Shown: piece by piece, positions 9,921 to 20,001 of the stretch | Numbering within the stretch: the first letter of the stretch is position 1 | Layout of the letters: each line of letters begins with the position of its first letter | Source: Saprospiraceae bacterium | GTDB lineage: Bacteria; Bacteroidota; Bacteroidia; Chitinophagales; Saprospiraceae | Assembly (NCBI GenBank): GCA_016718505.1 | Contig: JADKDE010000002.1 | Location: 310,001-374,000 of the forward strand | Reading direction: 5' to 3' | DNA length: 64,000 bases | Notes under the pieces: generated by a model | What the model saw: the letters and a program-made list of their open reading frames with translations, nothing else | The model's database searches: none | Told to the model about the DNA's origin: nothing | Position numbers and translations under genes: made by a program

Positions 9921-12602
9921 TTAAAGCCCCGTTTTTTCAGCTTTCGTACTGTTCAATCCCAATAATTTGATAATTTCCACAACCAAGATAGGAACCAGCG
10001 AAAGAAAGATGACAAGTTTCCACTGTTCTAAATTTAATGCTTCTAGTTTGAATATTTCTCTGATTTGAGGAACGATCAAAACCAAAAATGCTAGCAAAAA
10101 TGATACTAAGATGGCTAAAATTAGGGTTTTATTTTTCAAGGGATTATGCGTAAAAGTGGACCTTGTATGTGAGTGGATATTAGTGACTTGTGTGAGCTGT
10201 GCAAAGCAAAGGGTAGCAAAGGCCATCGTCTGTCCAAGTGCTAATCCACCATCTCTAAGCCCTATCAAAAATGCAGCCAAAGGTATAGAACCGATCATGA
10301 TTCCTTGATATACGACTCTCCAGATCATCCCTTTGGTCAAAAAACCATCGGCTGAATTATTGGGTTTCCTTTTCATGATATTATCCTCCGCTGGATCCAT
10401 ACTTAGGGCTAGGGCGGGTAAACTATCTGTAACCAAATTGACCCATAGAATATGGATGGAGAGCAATGGCACACCTAGATTGAAAATAGAAGTAATCAAC
10501 AATAAAAAAATCTCACCGATATTGGTTGATAATAGGAATTGGATGGCTTTCATGATATTATCATTGATCCGTCTTCCTTCTTTGACTGCAGCTACGATTG
10601 TAGCAAAATTATCATCTGTGAGTACCATGTCTGCAGCCCCCTTGGCTACATCTGTACCTACGATGCCCATAGCTGCCCCTATATCTGCTTGTTTTAAAGC
10701 AGGAGCATCATTCACACCGTCTCCAGTCATGGCAACGATATGGCCATTGTATTGCCACGCCTTAACGATACGGACTTTATGTTCTGGTGCCACGCGAGCA
10801 TAAACGGAATAGTTTTGTACATTTTGTTGTAAATATTCTTCTGACAATTTTTCCAACTCATTACCTGTGATGGCCAAATCGCCTTCCCTGTGTATTCCAA
10901 TTTTTTGTGCTATCGCAAGTGCTGTAATTTTGTGGTCTCCAGTAATCATAACTGGTTTGATACCAGCCGTAATGCATTGAGCTACTGCGGCCATGGCTTC
11001 TGGACGAGCTGGGTCAATCATGCCCAAAAGGCCAAGAAAAATGAGGTGATTTTCGATAAGTTCTATCGAAGTGTTTGAGGGAATTTGGTCCAAAGGCTTA
11101 TATGCAACAGCTAAAACCCGCAGAGCTGATAGCGCCATTTTTTCATTGGCAGCTACTATTTTTTCGATGTCTTCCTCGCTCAGTGGCTTTATCTCCCCAT
11201 GCAGCATGATTTTGTCACAAACGCTTAAAACCTCATCGACGCCACCTTTTACGTTCACCTGGAATTGATTATCAGCCCATTTGTTGATGGTACTCATTCT
11301 TTTTCTTTCAGAATCAAAAGGTATTTCGTCCACTCGGGGATATGTTTTTTCCAGTTCATTTTTTTTGATATGGTACAATACACCAAAATCCAATAACGCG
11401 GTCTCTGTCGGATCACCTGTAAATGTTATTAGCCCTTCTGCATTTTGACTCATTTCTGCATCTCCACAAAGGATGGAGGCCATCAAAAGTCCTGTTTCTT
11501 GCTCATCCAGTTGAGATGATGGATTTTCTCGATTGATAACATCCAAAGTATGATTGATATAAGCATCTACGACGGTCATTTTATTTTGGGTTAAAGTCCC
11601 TGTTTTATCAGAACAAATGACGGTCGCACTTCCTAGGGTTTCCACCGAAGGTAATTTTCTGATGATGGCATTTTTCTTAACCAATCGCTGTACGCCAATG
11701 GCTAAAGCTACGGTGGATACCGCTGGAAGACCCTCTGGGATAGCCGCCACGGCCAAACTCACCGCCAACATGAATACGCTCATGATGGAATTGCCATAGG
11801 AGATGCCTACGACAAAAATAATGATACAAATAACCAATGCCCCAATACCCAAAACTTTCCCGAGTTTTTCTAGCCTGATGGCCATGGGTGTTTGCGTTTC
11901 GTCGGCATTTTGTAGCATATTAGCGATTTTCCCTACCTGGGTTTGCATACCAGTGGTCACGACGATGCCTTTGCCCCTGCCATAAGTGACCAACCCACTA
12001 GAGAAAGCCATATTCTTTTGATCACCCAAAGCGATATCATTGCCTAAAATAATACTAGTACTCTTATCGACTGGTACGGACTCTCCAGTTAGGGAGGCCT
12101 CTTGGATTTTCAGGTTTGCGGTTTCAAAAAGGCGAATATCGGCAGGAACTATTGCTCCTGTATCCAAAATGACAATGTCCCCGGGGACGATTTGACTGCT
12201 TGCAATTTGGATGGTCTGACCCTCGCGTATTACTTTGGATTCTGGTGCAGCTAATTTCTTTAAGGCTTCTAGTGAAGATTCAGCCTTTAGTTCTTGATAC
12301 GCCCCAATAAGGGCATTGACAATCAATATACCGAGGATGATAAAAGTTTCTAACAAACCTTCTCCTTCCATAACCCCTACGATGCCTGATATGATCGCCG
12401 CAATGATTAAAACAATGATCATGAAACTCTTGAACTGCTGCAAGAAAACGATCCAAAACGGCTTTTTTTCTTTGCCCTTGAGTTCATTGGGTCCATATTT
12501 ATCAAGTCGTTCTTGTACCTCTTCATTGGTCAAACCAAGGTTGATTTTTGTATTCAAGGACTCGAAACTTTCTTCTATGCTTTGATTATAAAAGTCTTTC
12601 AT
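9921..12602 (-). CDS. P2-type cation ATPase, probably Ca2+-transporting
   Basis: A P-type ATPase of 893 residues with the order expected for the P2A/P2B branch: N-terminal cation-ATPase domain (KYGPNELKGKEKKPFW), TGES actuator loop at about 172, PEGL in transmembrane helix 4 (289-292), phosphorylated Asp332 in DKTGTLTQNKMT, TGDHKITALAIAQKIG, and hinge MTGDGVNDAPALKQADIG. The PEGL and C-terminal NLVTDSLPALALSMDP segments favour a Ca2+ pump; Na+ or K+ export by related enzymes cannot be ruled out. No neighbouring gene points to a pathway. It is followed downstream only by about 270 bp of noncoding DNA before yebC. Confidence 0.9.
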   Translation of the reverse strand: MKDFYNQSIEESFESLNTKINLGLTNEEVQERLDKYGPNELKGKEKKPFWIVFLQQFKSFMIIVLIIAAIISGIVGVMEGEGLLETFIILGILIVNALIGAYQELKAESSLEALKKLAAPESKVIREGQTIQIASSQIVPGDIVILDTGAIVPADIRLFETANLKIQEASLTGESVPVDKSTSIILGNDIALGDQKNMAFSSGLVTYGRGKGIVVTTGMQTQVGKIANMLQNADETQTPMAIRLEKLGKVLGIGALVICIIIFVVGISYGNSIMSVFMLAVSLAVAAIPEGLPAVSTVALAIGVQRLVKKNAIIRKLPSVETLGSATVICSDKTGTLTQNKMTVVDAYINHTLDVINRENPSSQLDEQETGLLMASILCGDAEMSQNAEGLITFTGDPTETALLDFGVLYHIKKNELEKTYPRVDEIPFDSERKRMSTINKWADNQFQVNVKGGVDEVLSVCDKIMLHGEIKPLSEEDIEKIVAANEKMALSALRVLAVAYKPLDQIPSNTSIELIENHLIFLGLLGMIDPARPEAMAAVAQCITAGIKPVMITGDHKITALAIAQKIGIHREGDLAITGNELEKLSEEYLQQNVQNYSVYARVAPEHKVRIVKAWQYNGHIVAMTGDGVNDAPALKQADIGAAMGIVGTDVAKGAADMVLTDDNFATIVAAVKEGRRINDNIMKAIQFLLSTNIGEIFLLLITSIFNLGVPLLSIHILWVNLVTDSLPALALSMDPAEDNIMKRKPNNSADGFLTKGMIWRVVYQGIMIGSIPLAAFLIGLRDGGLALGQTMAFATLCFAQLTQVTNIHSHTRSTFTHNPLKNKTLILAILVSFLLAFLVLIVPQIREIFKLEALNLEQWKLVIFLSLVPILVVEIIKLLGLNSTKAEKTGL

Positions 12603-12818
12603 ATGATAAGTGTGGTTAGATTTTATACCATATAAAAATAGAGAAAAACTACATGAAAATCAATAAAATTTTAAATCTTTAAGTAAAATATTTTAATGAT
12701 TTGGAAATGGCGAGTAGTGACTCAAAAATGAAGGGCATGAAATTGACAACTGGACAGATTTTTTAACTTGTAGAAATAAGATAAGTTGAAAAATGTAATC
12801 GAATTTGATCCATGAGTA

Positions 12819-13274
12819 CTATGATTCTAAAAGTGGTGGAAAATCGATTTCAGTAAAGGCATTTCGAGTATTATTTTTCATCTTTTTTGTCAAAGATTTG
12901 ATATAATCCTTTTTGTCTTTTTTTGCTTTTTTGAAAATGGAAGCAAACTCAGAGGGGATTTCAAAATTCTGGCCAGACCAAAGATAAAGCTCTACCATAA
13001 AGGGTATGGTATCTATGCCCATGGGTGTCAAAATATAAATAGCCTTTGACTTGCTATTTGCAAGTGGCAATTTTTCGATTATACCATTTTTCTCCAAATT
13101 GCGCAATCTTGTCGTTAAAATATTGGTTGCTATTTTTTCTGAGGAGTTGAGAAAATCTGTGTATGAATGTTTTTTGAAGAAAATTAAATCTCTCATAATG
13201 AGCAAAGACCATTTGTCTCCAAAGATATCTAATGCGCAACTCATGGGGCAATTTGATCGACTTCTATTATTCAT
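12819..13274 (-). CDS. HxlR-family winged-helix transcriptional regulator
   Basis: A protein of 151 residues with the HxlR signature CPMSCALDIFGDKWSLLIMRDL followed by FLNSSEKIATNILTTRLRNLEKNGII, which is the winged helix. HxlR proteins often sense electrophiles or redox state through an N-terminal Cys; two Cys are present (CPMSC). The C-terminal basic tail (KKAKKDKKDYIKSLTKKMK) is longer than usual. It lies downstream of an epimerase gene on the same strand, but the gap of about 140 bp argues against tight coupling. Confidence 0.85.
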   Translation of the reverse strand: MNNRSRSNCPMSCALDIFGDKWSLLIMRDLIFFKKHSYTDFLNSSEKIATNILTTRLRNLEKNGIIEKLPLANSKSKAIYILTPMGIDTIPFMVELYLWSGQNFEIPSEFASIFKKAKKDKKDYIKSLTKKMKNNTRNAFTEIDFPPLLES

Positions 13275-13416
13275 AATTAATGCATTTATTTATGGAACTT
13301 GCAAAATGAAAGTTAGCCACTTAAATACTAACTTGATTATAACAAATATACGAAATATTGGTGACGTGAATTGTTAGCAAAGTTAAAGGTAATTTGGAAA
13401 GCTTTTTAGTTCGTAT

Positions 13417-14262
13417 TTAATCTTCGATTAACTTATCAAAATTATAGATTGGTTCGTAATTAAGCTCTTTTTTTGCTTTTTCGATGGAATAAACGCGGTC
13501 GATTTTTGTGGGGAAAGTCCAGTTTTTTGCCAAAAATATAGCTTCGGCTTGCGGAAAATATTTTTTTATGACAGACTTAGGGTTATTTATTAGTTCAGCA
13601 AGATCATTTTTTGTAAAGGGACTATCGTTGGAAATATTAAATATTTCAAAAGTTTGGAAAGATTTTTCTAGGGCCAAAATGATTCCCATCGCACCATCTC
13701 TTTCGTCCAAGCCTCTATACAACCTATGTATGGCTTTTAGGTTGTCATTTTCAGGCAAAAATCTAGATACTCGCAGAACAGTAGTTTCTATCTGATTTTT
13801 TTCGAAGAAGTCTCTGCACAGCAATTCGCAGGTCAGTTTGGTGATGTCATAGATGTCTCGTGGATCTGGTACAAGGCTCTCATCCACCCAAACGGCCTGG
13901 TTTGGATTGTCCATTGCATTGCCATAAATCGAAGTAGTACTTATATACAAGAACTTTTTGATGGAATTGGCCACACAAGCGTTTAACAAATTTATAGTGC
14001 CGTCGATATTGGTTCGTATAAAGTCAATTCGAGGATAATGAAGCTCGAAGTGTTTGCCATGAAGGGCTGCAGTGTGAATAATGGCATCAAAGCCAGCCGT
14101 AAAATCAAGTACTTGTGCATTGTTTCTAATATCAATTATGCAATCGGTCGTATGTGAAGGAATGATGTCAACGCCAATTACATGATATTTTTTTTGCTTG
14201 AGTTGCTTGACCAACTCTTTGCCTAAACGGCCCGATGAACCTGTAACCAAGATTTTTTTCAT
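13417..14262 (-). CDS. NAD-dependent epimerase/dehydratase (extended SDR)
   Basis: A Rossmann-fold enzyme of 281 residues. The nucleotide-binding motif TGSSGRLG begins at residue 7, an acidic residue follows strand 2 (GVDI), and the catalytic pair YDITK is present with Ser/Thr in STTSIYG. The architecture is that of UDP-sugar epimerases and dehydratases, at the short end of the family. The substrate is not evident. The start MKKILVTG is unambiguous. Upstream is a 478-bp gap that contains dispersed element copy B. Confidence 0.85.
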   Translation of the reverse strand: MKKILVTGSSGRLGKELVKQLKQKKYHVIGVDIIPSHTTDCIIDIRNNAQVLDFTAGFDAIIHTAALHGKHFELHYPRIDFIRTNIDGTINLLNACVANSIKKFLYISTTSIYGNAMDNPNQAVWVDESLVPDPRDIYDITKLTCELLCRDFFEKNQIETTVLRVSRFLPENDNLKAIHRLYRGLDERDGAMGIILALEKSFQTFEIFNISNDSPFTKNDLAELINNPKSVIKKYFPQAEAIFLAKNWTFPTKIDRVYSIEKAKKELNYEPIYNFDKLIED

Positions 14263-14528
14263 TAGCCAAACATTCAGATTAGTTCAAAGTTTTATTGGGA
14301 AAAAGAGACATAAATTATAATCTTGTTTTTTCTGAGCTATGATTCGATTAAAGCCTCCTTAATTACTATAAAGCAAAATTTTGGGTAATTGTTGCAAGGT
14401 AAGGTTAAGGATAAAGCCTTAAACCTGTTCCAAGAACCTTATTCAATTATTGGCAGAAGTTTGAAATCTTGCGTCAGCAGCGTGACCCATAAAAAAATCA
14501 AAATGAACTTTCCCAAAATAATCAACCA

Positions 14529-14626
14529 TGCCCGATAGGGATGGGAATGGCTGCCGAAGGCAGGTGCGAAGCACGGAGCAAAGCGAACCCATGGACAGCC
14601 TGGGCCGAGTGGAGCGAGGTATCGGC
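14529..14626 (-). repeat. Dispersed palindromic element, copy B (minus orientation)
   Basis: Read on the minus strand, it has the same order as copy A: CCTCGCTCCACTCGG, then CCATGGGTTC, then CTCCGTGC, ending CCCTATCGGGC. Closing arms CCGAT (14532-14536) and ATCGG (14621-14625) are perfectly complementary but differ in sequence from copy A. Internal hairpins include GTGCGAAGCAC and CTGCCGAAGGCAG. The rest of the 14263-14740 gap shows no gene. Confidence 0.72.
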
Positions 14627-14740
14627 AAAATACTTCCTAATCCATCAATATTGTGGCGGCCGTTGATATGATACTTTTTTGCGATAAATGGTACTGTGGA
14701 CTGCTATATACAAGATAACCTAACGGGAGGAGCACCAGGG

Positions 14741-15530
14741 TTAAAGGTTTGACAGATAGGTGGTTAAGTCGTCGTTTTGGTTGAGGCCGAGTTTTTTACG
14801 GATTCTAGATCGGGATATATAGATGCTGGAGGGAAGGACGTGCATAATGTTTGCGATGTCTTTTACTTGCATACCTATTTTGATGTAAATGCAAAGTCTG
14901 GCGTCGTAGGAGGTCAGTTCTGGGAATTGATTTCTGATTTTTTGAAAAAAAGCTTGATGAATTTCTTCCATTTGAATTTCAAAAACGTTTTCGTCATTGC
15001 TAAAATATATGCCTATGATTTGATCTACTTCTGATAGCAAACGGGTTGATTTGGAGGGATTTAGCTTAGCATTTTCGATTTTTTGCTTGATTTCTTGGAG
15101 GAGTTGGATTTTCTTTTCATTCTCTTGGGCAAGATTGGCAATTTTTACCTGTTTTTGTTTAATGTCGTGGTTGGAAAGTGATATTTTGTCCTCCTAATTC
15201 TTTGATTTGAATTTGGTTGGTTTCAAGTGCAATTTTGTTGTTTTTAATCGCTAGGTTTTTTTGTTTTATTTTCCATAAAAGGTAAAAAAAGCCAAAGGAA
15301 AGTAACAAAAAGAAGAAGCCAATAATTAGGCTAAAATCCAGTAAATTTATGTGGATATAGCTGAATAGCAGTTTGTTAAATATAATTAAATTGTTTAATG
15401 AGATAAAAAAATATTTTGAGTAAATATCAAAATGATCTGATATTAAATATGGAATAAAAATGTCATAATTCTGCTCATTAATCATACTGAAAGTAGTTGC
15501 TCTGTCATAATAAAAATGCCCATTAAGCAA
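14741..15530 (-). pseudogene. Membrane-anchored LuxR-type regulator, N-terminally truncated and frameshifted
   Basis: The 5' frame encodes a stretch without recognisable domain, one transmembrane helix (LDFSLIIGFFFLLLSFGFFYLLW) and the start of a coiled coil (residues to LETNQIQIKEL). The 3' frame continues the coiled coil and ends with a LuxR-type helix-turn-helix (LTSYDARLCIYIKIGMQVKDIANIM, then SSIYISRSRIRKKLGL). Removing one base of the GGAGG run near 15193-15197 gives a continuous KELEDKISLSNHDIKQKQ. Related Bacteroidota proteins carry TPR repeats or another sensor before the membrane helix; here the sequence starts only about 60 residues before it, right after the operon terminator. It may be a decayed or truncated regulator. 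A role in controlling the adjacent glucan operon is only a guess from position. Confidence 0.7.
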
Positions 15531-15613
15531 AACTTAACTTGTGAAACAAAAAATCTAATAACATTTTGAAAATCTGCCAATAAACTCACTTCAATACATT
15601 TAGAGACCAGGAT

Positions 15614-15648
15614 AAAAAATGGGGCTAGGAAAAATAATTCCTAACCCC
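15614..15648 (-). terminator. Terminator at the end of the glucan operon
   Basis: GGGGCTAGGAA (15621-15631) pairs with TTCCTAACCCC (15638-15648), with one mismatch. On the minus strand the hairpin is followed by a six-T run (15614-15619). It lies 15 bp beyond the stop of the repeat protein and closes the operon. Confidence 0.85.
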
Positions 15649-15662
15649 GTAAAACCCTATTG

Positions 15663-18600
15663 TTATCTTATTAAAACTTTATTTACTAAATATTTGTCAT
15701 TGTTGTCTTCAGCTTTGATGATATACCAACCTGAATTCAGGTTATTGGTTGTAATTTCAGAGCCGATTATTTGTTGAATCGAACGTCCATATGCGTCAAA
15801 TATTTGAGCACTCTTGATATTTGCGGGCATTTGGATGGTCTGACCTATAGAGACTGGATTTGGATAAATTTTTAATACATCATATCCAAAAACATCATTG
15901 GTCGAAACGGTTGCTTTATAAAAATAAATATTGTCTAAATAAACCGTTCCACCAGCTGTAGGAAGGCCAGAAAAAATAACTTGAGCTACATGACCTTTAT
16001 TGACCAAATTGGTAAAATCAGCCAAAGGAATGTTCAGGCTAACCCATTGCGCTTGAGCAGGATTGGAGAAAACCAATTCGTGTTCGGTATCGTCACCACC
16101 AGCGAAAGCACCATCAGCTCCAAAGTCCACGAGTTTAACCCTGAAAGTGGTCATATTGGGAGTCCACATATCCAAGTGCATGTGGGTCATGTTGGTGAGA
16201 TTCATTTGGTTGGTAACGGTCTCAACTCCAACAAAATCCAGCGCGGAATACTTCTTGGTGTCATTTCCTTGAATCTGAATATCTTCTAGCGTAGCAGAAG
16301 ACCAACTAGTGCGCCAAGTATCTACAGTAACATTGGTATAAACATTGCTAAACATAGAGATAACATTAGCTGCAGCGTGAGTTGGATTCGGAGCAGCAGC
16401 GATAGGAGCGGTAGGCAAGACAGCATCTTTATAGAAATAAACATTGTCTATATAGACTGTTCCACCAGCTACGGGAAGACCAGAAAAAATAACCTGAGCT
16501 ACATGACCTTTATTGACCAAATTGGTAAAATCAGCCAAAGGAATATTTAAGCTAATCCATTGAGACTGAGCAGGATTGGAGAAAACCAATTCGTGATCGG
16601 TATCGTCACCACCAGCGAAAGCACCATCAGCTCCAAAGTCCACGAGTTTAACCCTGAAAGTGGTCATATTGGGAGTCCAAATATCCAAGTGCATGTGGGT
16701 CATGTTGGTGAGATTCATTTGGTTTGCAACGGTCTCAACGCCAACAAAATCCAGCGCGGAATACTTCTTGGTGTCATTTCCTTGAATCTGAATATCTTCT
16801 AGCGTAGCAGAAGACCAACTAGTGCCAAGTATCTACTGTAACATTGGTATAAACATTGCTAAACATAGAGATAACATTAGCTGCAGCGTGAGTTGGATTC
16901 GGCGCAGCAGCGATAGGAGCGTTAGGCAAAACAGCATCTTTATAGAAATAAACATTGTCTATATAGACTGTTCCACCAGCTACAGGAAGGCCAGAAAAAA
17001 TAACTTGAGCTACATGACTTTTATTGGCCAAATTAGTAAAATCAGCCAAAGGAATATTTAAGCTAATCCATTGAGACTGAGCAGGATTGGAGAAAACCAA
17101 TTCGTGATCGGTATCGTCACCACCAGCGAAAGCTCCATCAGCTCCAAAGTCCACGAGTTTAACCCTGAAAGTGGTCATATTGGGAGTCCAAATATCCAAG
17201 TGCATGTGGGTCATGTTGGTGAGATTCATTTGGTTTGCAACGGTCTCAACGCCAACAAAATCCAGCGCGGAATACTTCTTGGTGTCATTTCCTTGAATCT
17301 GAATATCTTCTAGCGTAGCAGAAGACCAACTAGTGCGCCAAGTATCTACGGTAACATTGGTATAAACATTGCTAAACATAGAGATAACATTAGCTGCAGC
17401 GTGAGTTGGATTCGGCGCAGCAGCGATAGGAGCGTTAGGCAAAACAGCATCTTTATAGAAATAAACATTGTCTATATAGACTGTTCCACCAGCTACAGGA
17501 AGGCCAGAAAAAATAACTTGAGCTACATGACTTTTATTGGCCAAATTAGTAAAATCAGCCAAAGGAATATTTAAGCTAATCCATTGAGACTGAGCAGGAT
17601 TGGAAAACCAATTCGTGATCGGTATCGTCACCACCAGCGAAAGCTCCATCAGCTCCAAAGTCCACGAGTTTAACCCTGAAAGTGGTCATATTAGGAGTCC
17701 AAATATCCAAGTGCATGTGGGTCATGTTGGTGAGATTCATTTGGTTTGCAACGGTCTCAACGCCAACAAAATCCAGCGCGGAATACTTCTTGGTGTCATT
17801 TCCTTGAATCTGAATATCCTCTAGTACAGCAGAAGACCAACTTGTACGCCAAGTATCTACGTTAACATTGGTATAAACATTGCTAAACATAGAGATAACA
17901 TTAGCTGCAGCGTGAGTTGGATTCGGCGCAGCAGCGATAGGAGCGGTAGGCAAAACAGCATCTTTATAGAAATAAACATTGTCTATATAGACTGTTCCAC
18001 CAGCTACAGGAAGGCCAGAAAAAATAACTTGAGCTACATGACCTTTATTGACCAAATTGGTAAAATCAGCCAAAGGAATATTTAAGCTAATCCATTGAGA
18101 CTGAGCAGGATTGGAGAAAACCAATTCGTGATCGGTATCGTCACCACCGGCGAAAGCCCCATCAGCTCCAAAGTCCACGAGTTTAACCCTGAAAGTGGTC
18201 ATATTGGGAGTCCAAATATCCAAGTGCATGTGGGTCATGTTGGTGAGATTCATTTGGTTTGCAACGGTCTCAACGCCAACAAAATCCAGCGCGGAATACT
18301 TCTTGGTGTCGTTTCCTTGAATCTGAATATCCTCGAGTACAGCAGAAGACCAGCTAGTGCGCCAAGTATCTACGGTAACATTAGTATAAACATTGCTAAA
18401 CATAGATATAACGTTGGCAGCGGTGTGAGTTGGGTTTGGAGCAGCAGCGATGGGTTCACTAGGCAAGACAGCATCTTTATAAAAATAAATATTGTCTATA
18501 TAAACCGTTCCACCAGCTGTAGGAAGGCCAGAAAAAATAACTTGAGCTATATGACCTTTATTGACCAAATTGGTAAAATTGGCCAAAGGAATATTTAAGC

Positions 18601-19024
18601 TAATCCATTGAGACTGAGCAGGATTGGAGAAAACCAATTCGTGTTCGGTATCGTCTCCACCAGCGAAAGCCCCATCAGCTCCAAAGTCCACGAGTTTAAC
18701 CCTGAAAGTGGTCATATCGGGCGTCCAAAAATCCAAGTGCATGTGAGTCATGTTGGTGAGGTTCATTTGGCTGGTAACGGTCTCAACGCCAACAAAATCC
18801 AGCGCGGAATACTTCTTGGTGTCATTGCCTTGAATCTGAATATCCTCTAGTACAGCAGAAGACCAGCTGGTGCGCCAAGTATCCACCGTGACATTGGTAT
18901 AAGCGCCGCTAAACATAGAGATTACGTTAGCTGCGGCGTGAGTTGGGTCTCCCGCAGGATTCACGGGCTGAGCAAACAAGTTGCCAGTAAATAAAAAGGA
19001 TAGTAGTAAAATTAAATTTTTCAT
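15663..19024 (-). CDS. T9SS-exported protein of six tandem 171-residue glycan-binding-like modules (two 2-bp frameshifts)
   Basis: Last gene of the glucan operon. A Sec signal peptide (MKNLILLLSFLFTGNLFAQ) is followed by six modules starting AAANVISMFSNVYTNV and ending TVYIDNVYFYK, then a T9SS domain (IYPNPVSIGQTIQMP to YLVNKVLIR). The repeat period is 513 bp. Modules 4 and 5 are nearly identical at the DNA level. The reading frame is broken twice, near 17603 (GAGA reduced to GA) and near 16824 (GCGC reduced to GC). Compared with sister modules each loss is exactly two bases; restoring both gives 1121 codons plus stop. The same module occurs in the lipoprotein at 27070. The module resembles noncatalytic domains attached to laminarinases in Bacteroidota, so beta-1,3-glucan binding is inferred. 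No catalytic residues are visible. Confidence 0.88.
16340..18970 (-). repeat. 513-bp tandem coding repeat
   Basis: A marker sequence (tgagactgag) recurs at 16561, 17072, 17585, 18096 and 18609. Spacings are 511, 513, 511 and 513 bp, and the two 511 values contain the two 2-bp losses. A diverged sixth unit (with tgcgcttgag at the equivalent place) lies at the 3' end of the gene. The long near-identity suggests recent unequal crossing-over or gene conversion. Confidence 0.92.
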
Positions 19025-19052
19025 TACATAAACGTATTAAAGATTAATTAAT

Positions 19053-19982
19053 TTATTGTTTCTCAATATGAATTTCATTGACTTTTAAAATCTCATTTGC
19101 ATTCCAAATACCCCAACTAGCTCCGACATCTCCCTCTGTTTGAATTTTCCACATTTCATCGAATGATGAAAAATAAAATAGTTCAATATTGGTGTCTAAG
19201 GTCCAAAGTTGGGTATTGATAAAATACCGCAAAGCATTTTGGAGTGAGGGCTGGGCATTTTGAAAGGCTGATCCTCTCGAAGGCCAACCAGATTCGGTGA
19301 TGATAATTTTTTTATTACCAGCGACTGACCTAGTAATATTGTACATATGGTTTAGATGTTGGAGCGAGTGGTCTATATGTGTGCCTTCCCAAAACGGATA
19401 CAAATTTGTCAAAATCAAGTCACAATTTTCCACTAATGCTGGATGCTCAACGAATTGATAATAAGCATCGACATATCCTACAGGTATTTCTGGTAATGCT
19501 TTTTTTACACGTTGGATATAATTCAATAATGAATCCAAAGAAAGGTCGTCTCTGTATAGAACCTCATTGCCAACGGCAGCGATATGAACATAGCCTTGTT
19601 TACCTAATTCTATCAGATTTTCAATTTCTTTTTCATTTTTTTTCAAATCTTTTCCCAACCAGGCCCCCACTAAGTTTTTAAACCCCATTTTGCTTGCTTC
19701 GATAGGTATATTCTCGTTTGAATCAGTCGTAGAAAAGGATCTTATCCAGCGAGTATGAGGTTTTAATATTTCGAGCCTGCGTATAACTTGGTCAATATGG
19801 ACTTTTGAACCAGGCATTTGTCCATTTTCATATAAGCTAAAACACAAACCATGTACGCCATTATTCAAAATTTCAATAAATAAATTTCTGATTTCCTCCA
19901 TACTCATAGAAGCAGTAAAAACTTCTTCCTTGAAATAGGGTAGTGGCTGAAAGTGATATGTTTGACCTAAGCGTATTGACAT
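19053..19982 (-). CDS. Cytoplasmic GH17-family beta-1,3-glucanase/glucosidase
   Basis: A protein of 309 residues with a clan GH-A barrel. The acid/base Glu140 lies in AAVGNEVLYR and the nucleophile Glu230 in IITESGWPS, both hallmarks of GH17 (glucan endo-1,3-beta-glucosidase family). No signal peptide is present (MSIRLGQTYHFQPLPYF), so it should act in the cytoplasm on imported oligosaccharides. It is 28 bp upstream of the repeat protein and 19 bp downstream of the GPH symporter, within the same operon. Exo action or transglycosylation cannot be excluded from sequence. Confidence 0.85.
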   Translation of the reverse strand: MSIRLGQTYHFQPLPYFKEEVFTASMSMEEIRNLFIEILNNGVHGLCFSLYENGQMPGSKVHIDQVIRRLEILKPHTRWIRSFSTTDSNENIPIEASKMGFKNLVGAWLGKDLKKNEKEIENLIELGKQGYVHIAAVGNEVLYRDDLSLDSLLNYIQRVKKALPEIPVGYVDAYYQFVEHPALVENCDLILTNLYPFWEGTHIDHSLQHLNHMYNITRSVAGNKKIIITESGWPSRGSAFQNAQPSLQNALRYFINTQLWTLDTNIELFYFSSFDEMWKIQTEGDVGASWGIWNANEILKVNEIHIEKQ

Positions 19983-20001
19983 TTATAAAATGTATTATTT
20001 A

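Noticed and set aside
14443..14628. 61-codon minus-strand ORF
   Set aside because: It lies in dispersed element copy B and reflects its GC-rich sequence.
15663..19024. Regular repeats that might be a CRISPR array
   Set aside because: The period is 513 bp with coding sequence through the whole unit and no short spacer pattern; it encodes tandem protein modules.
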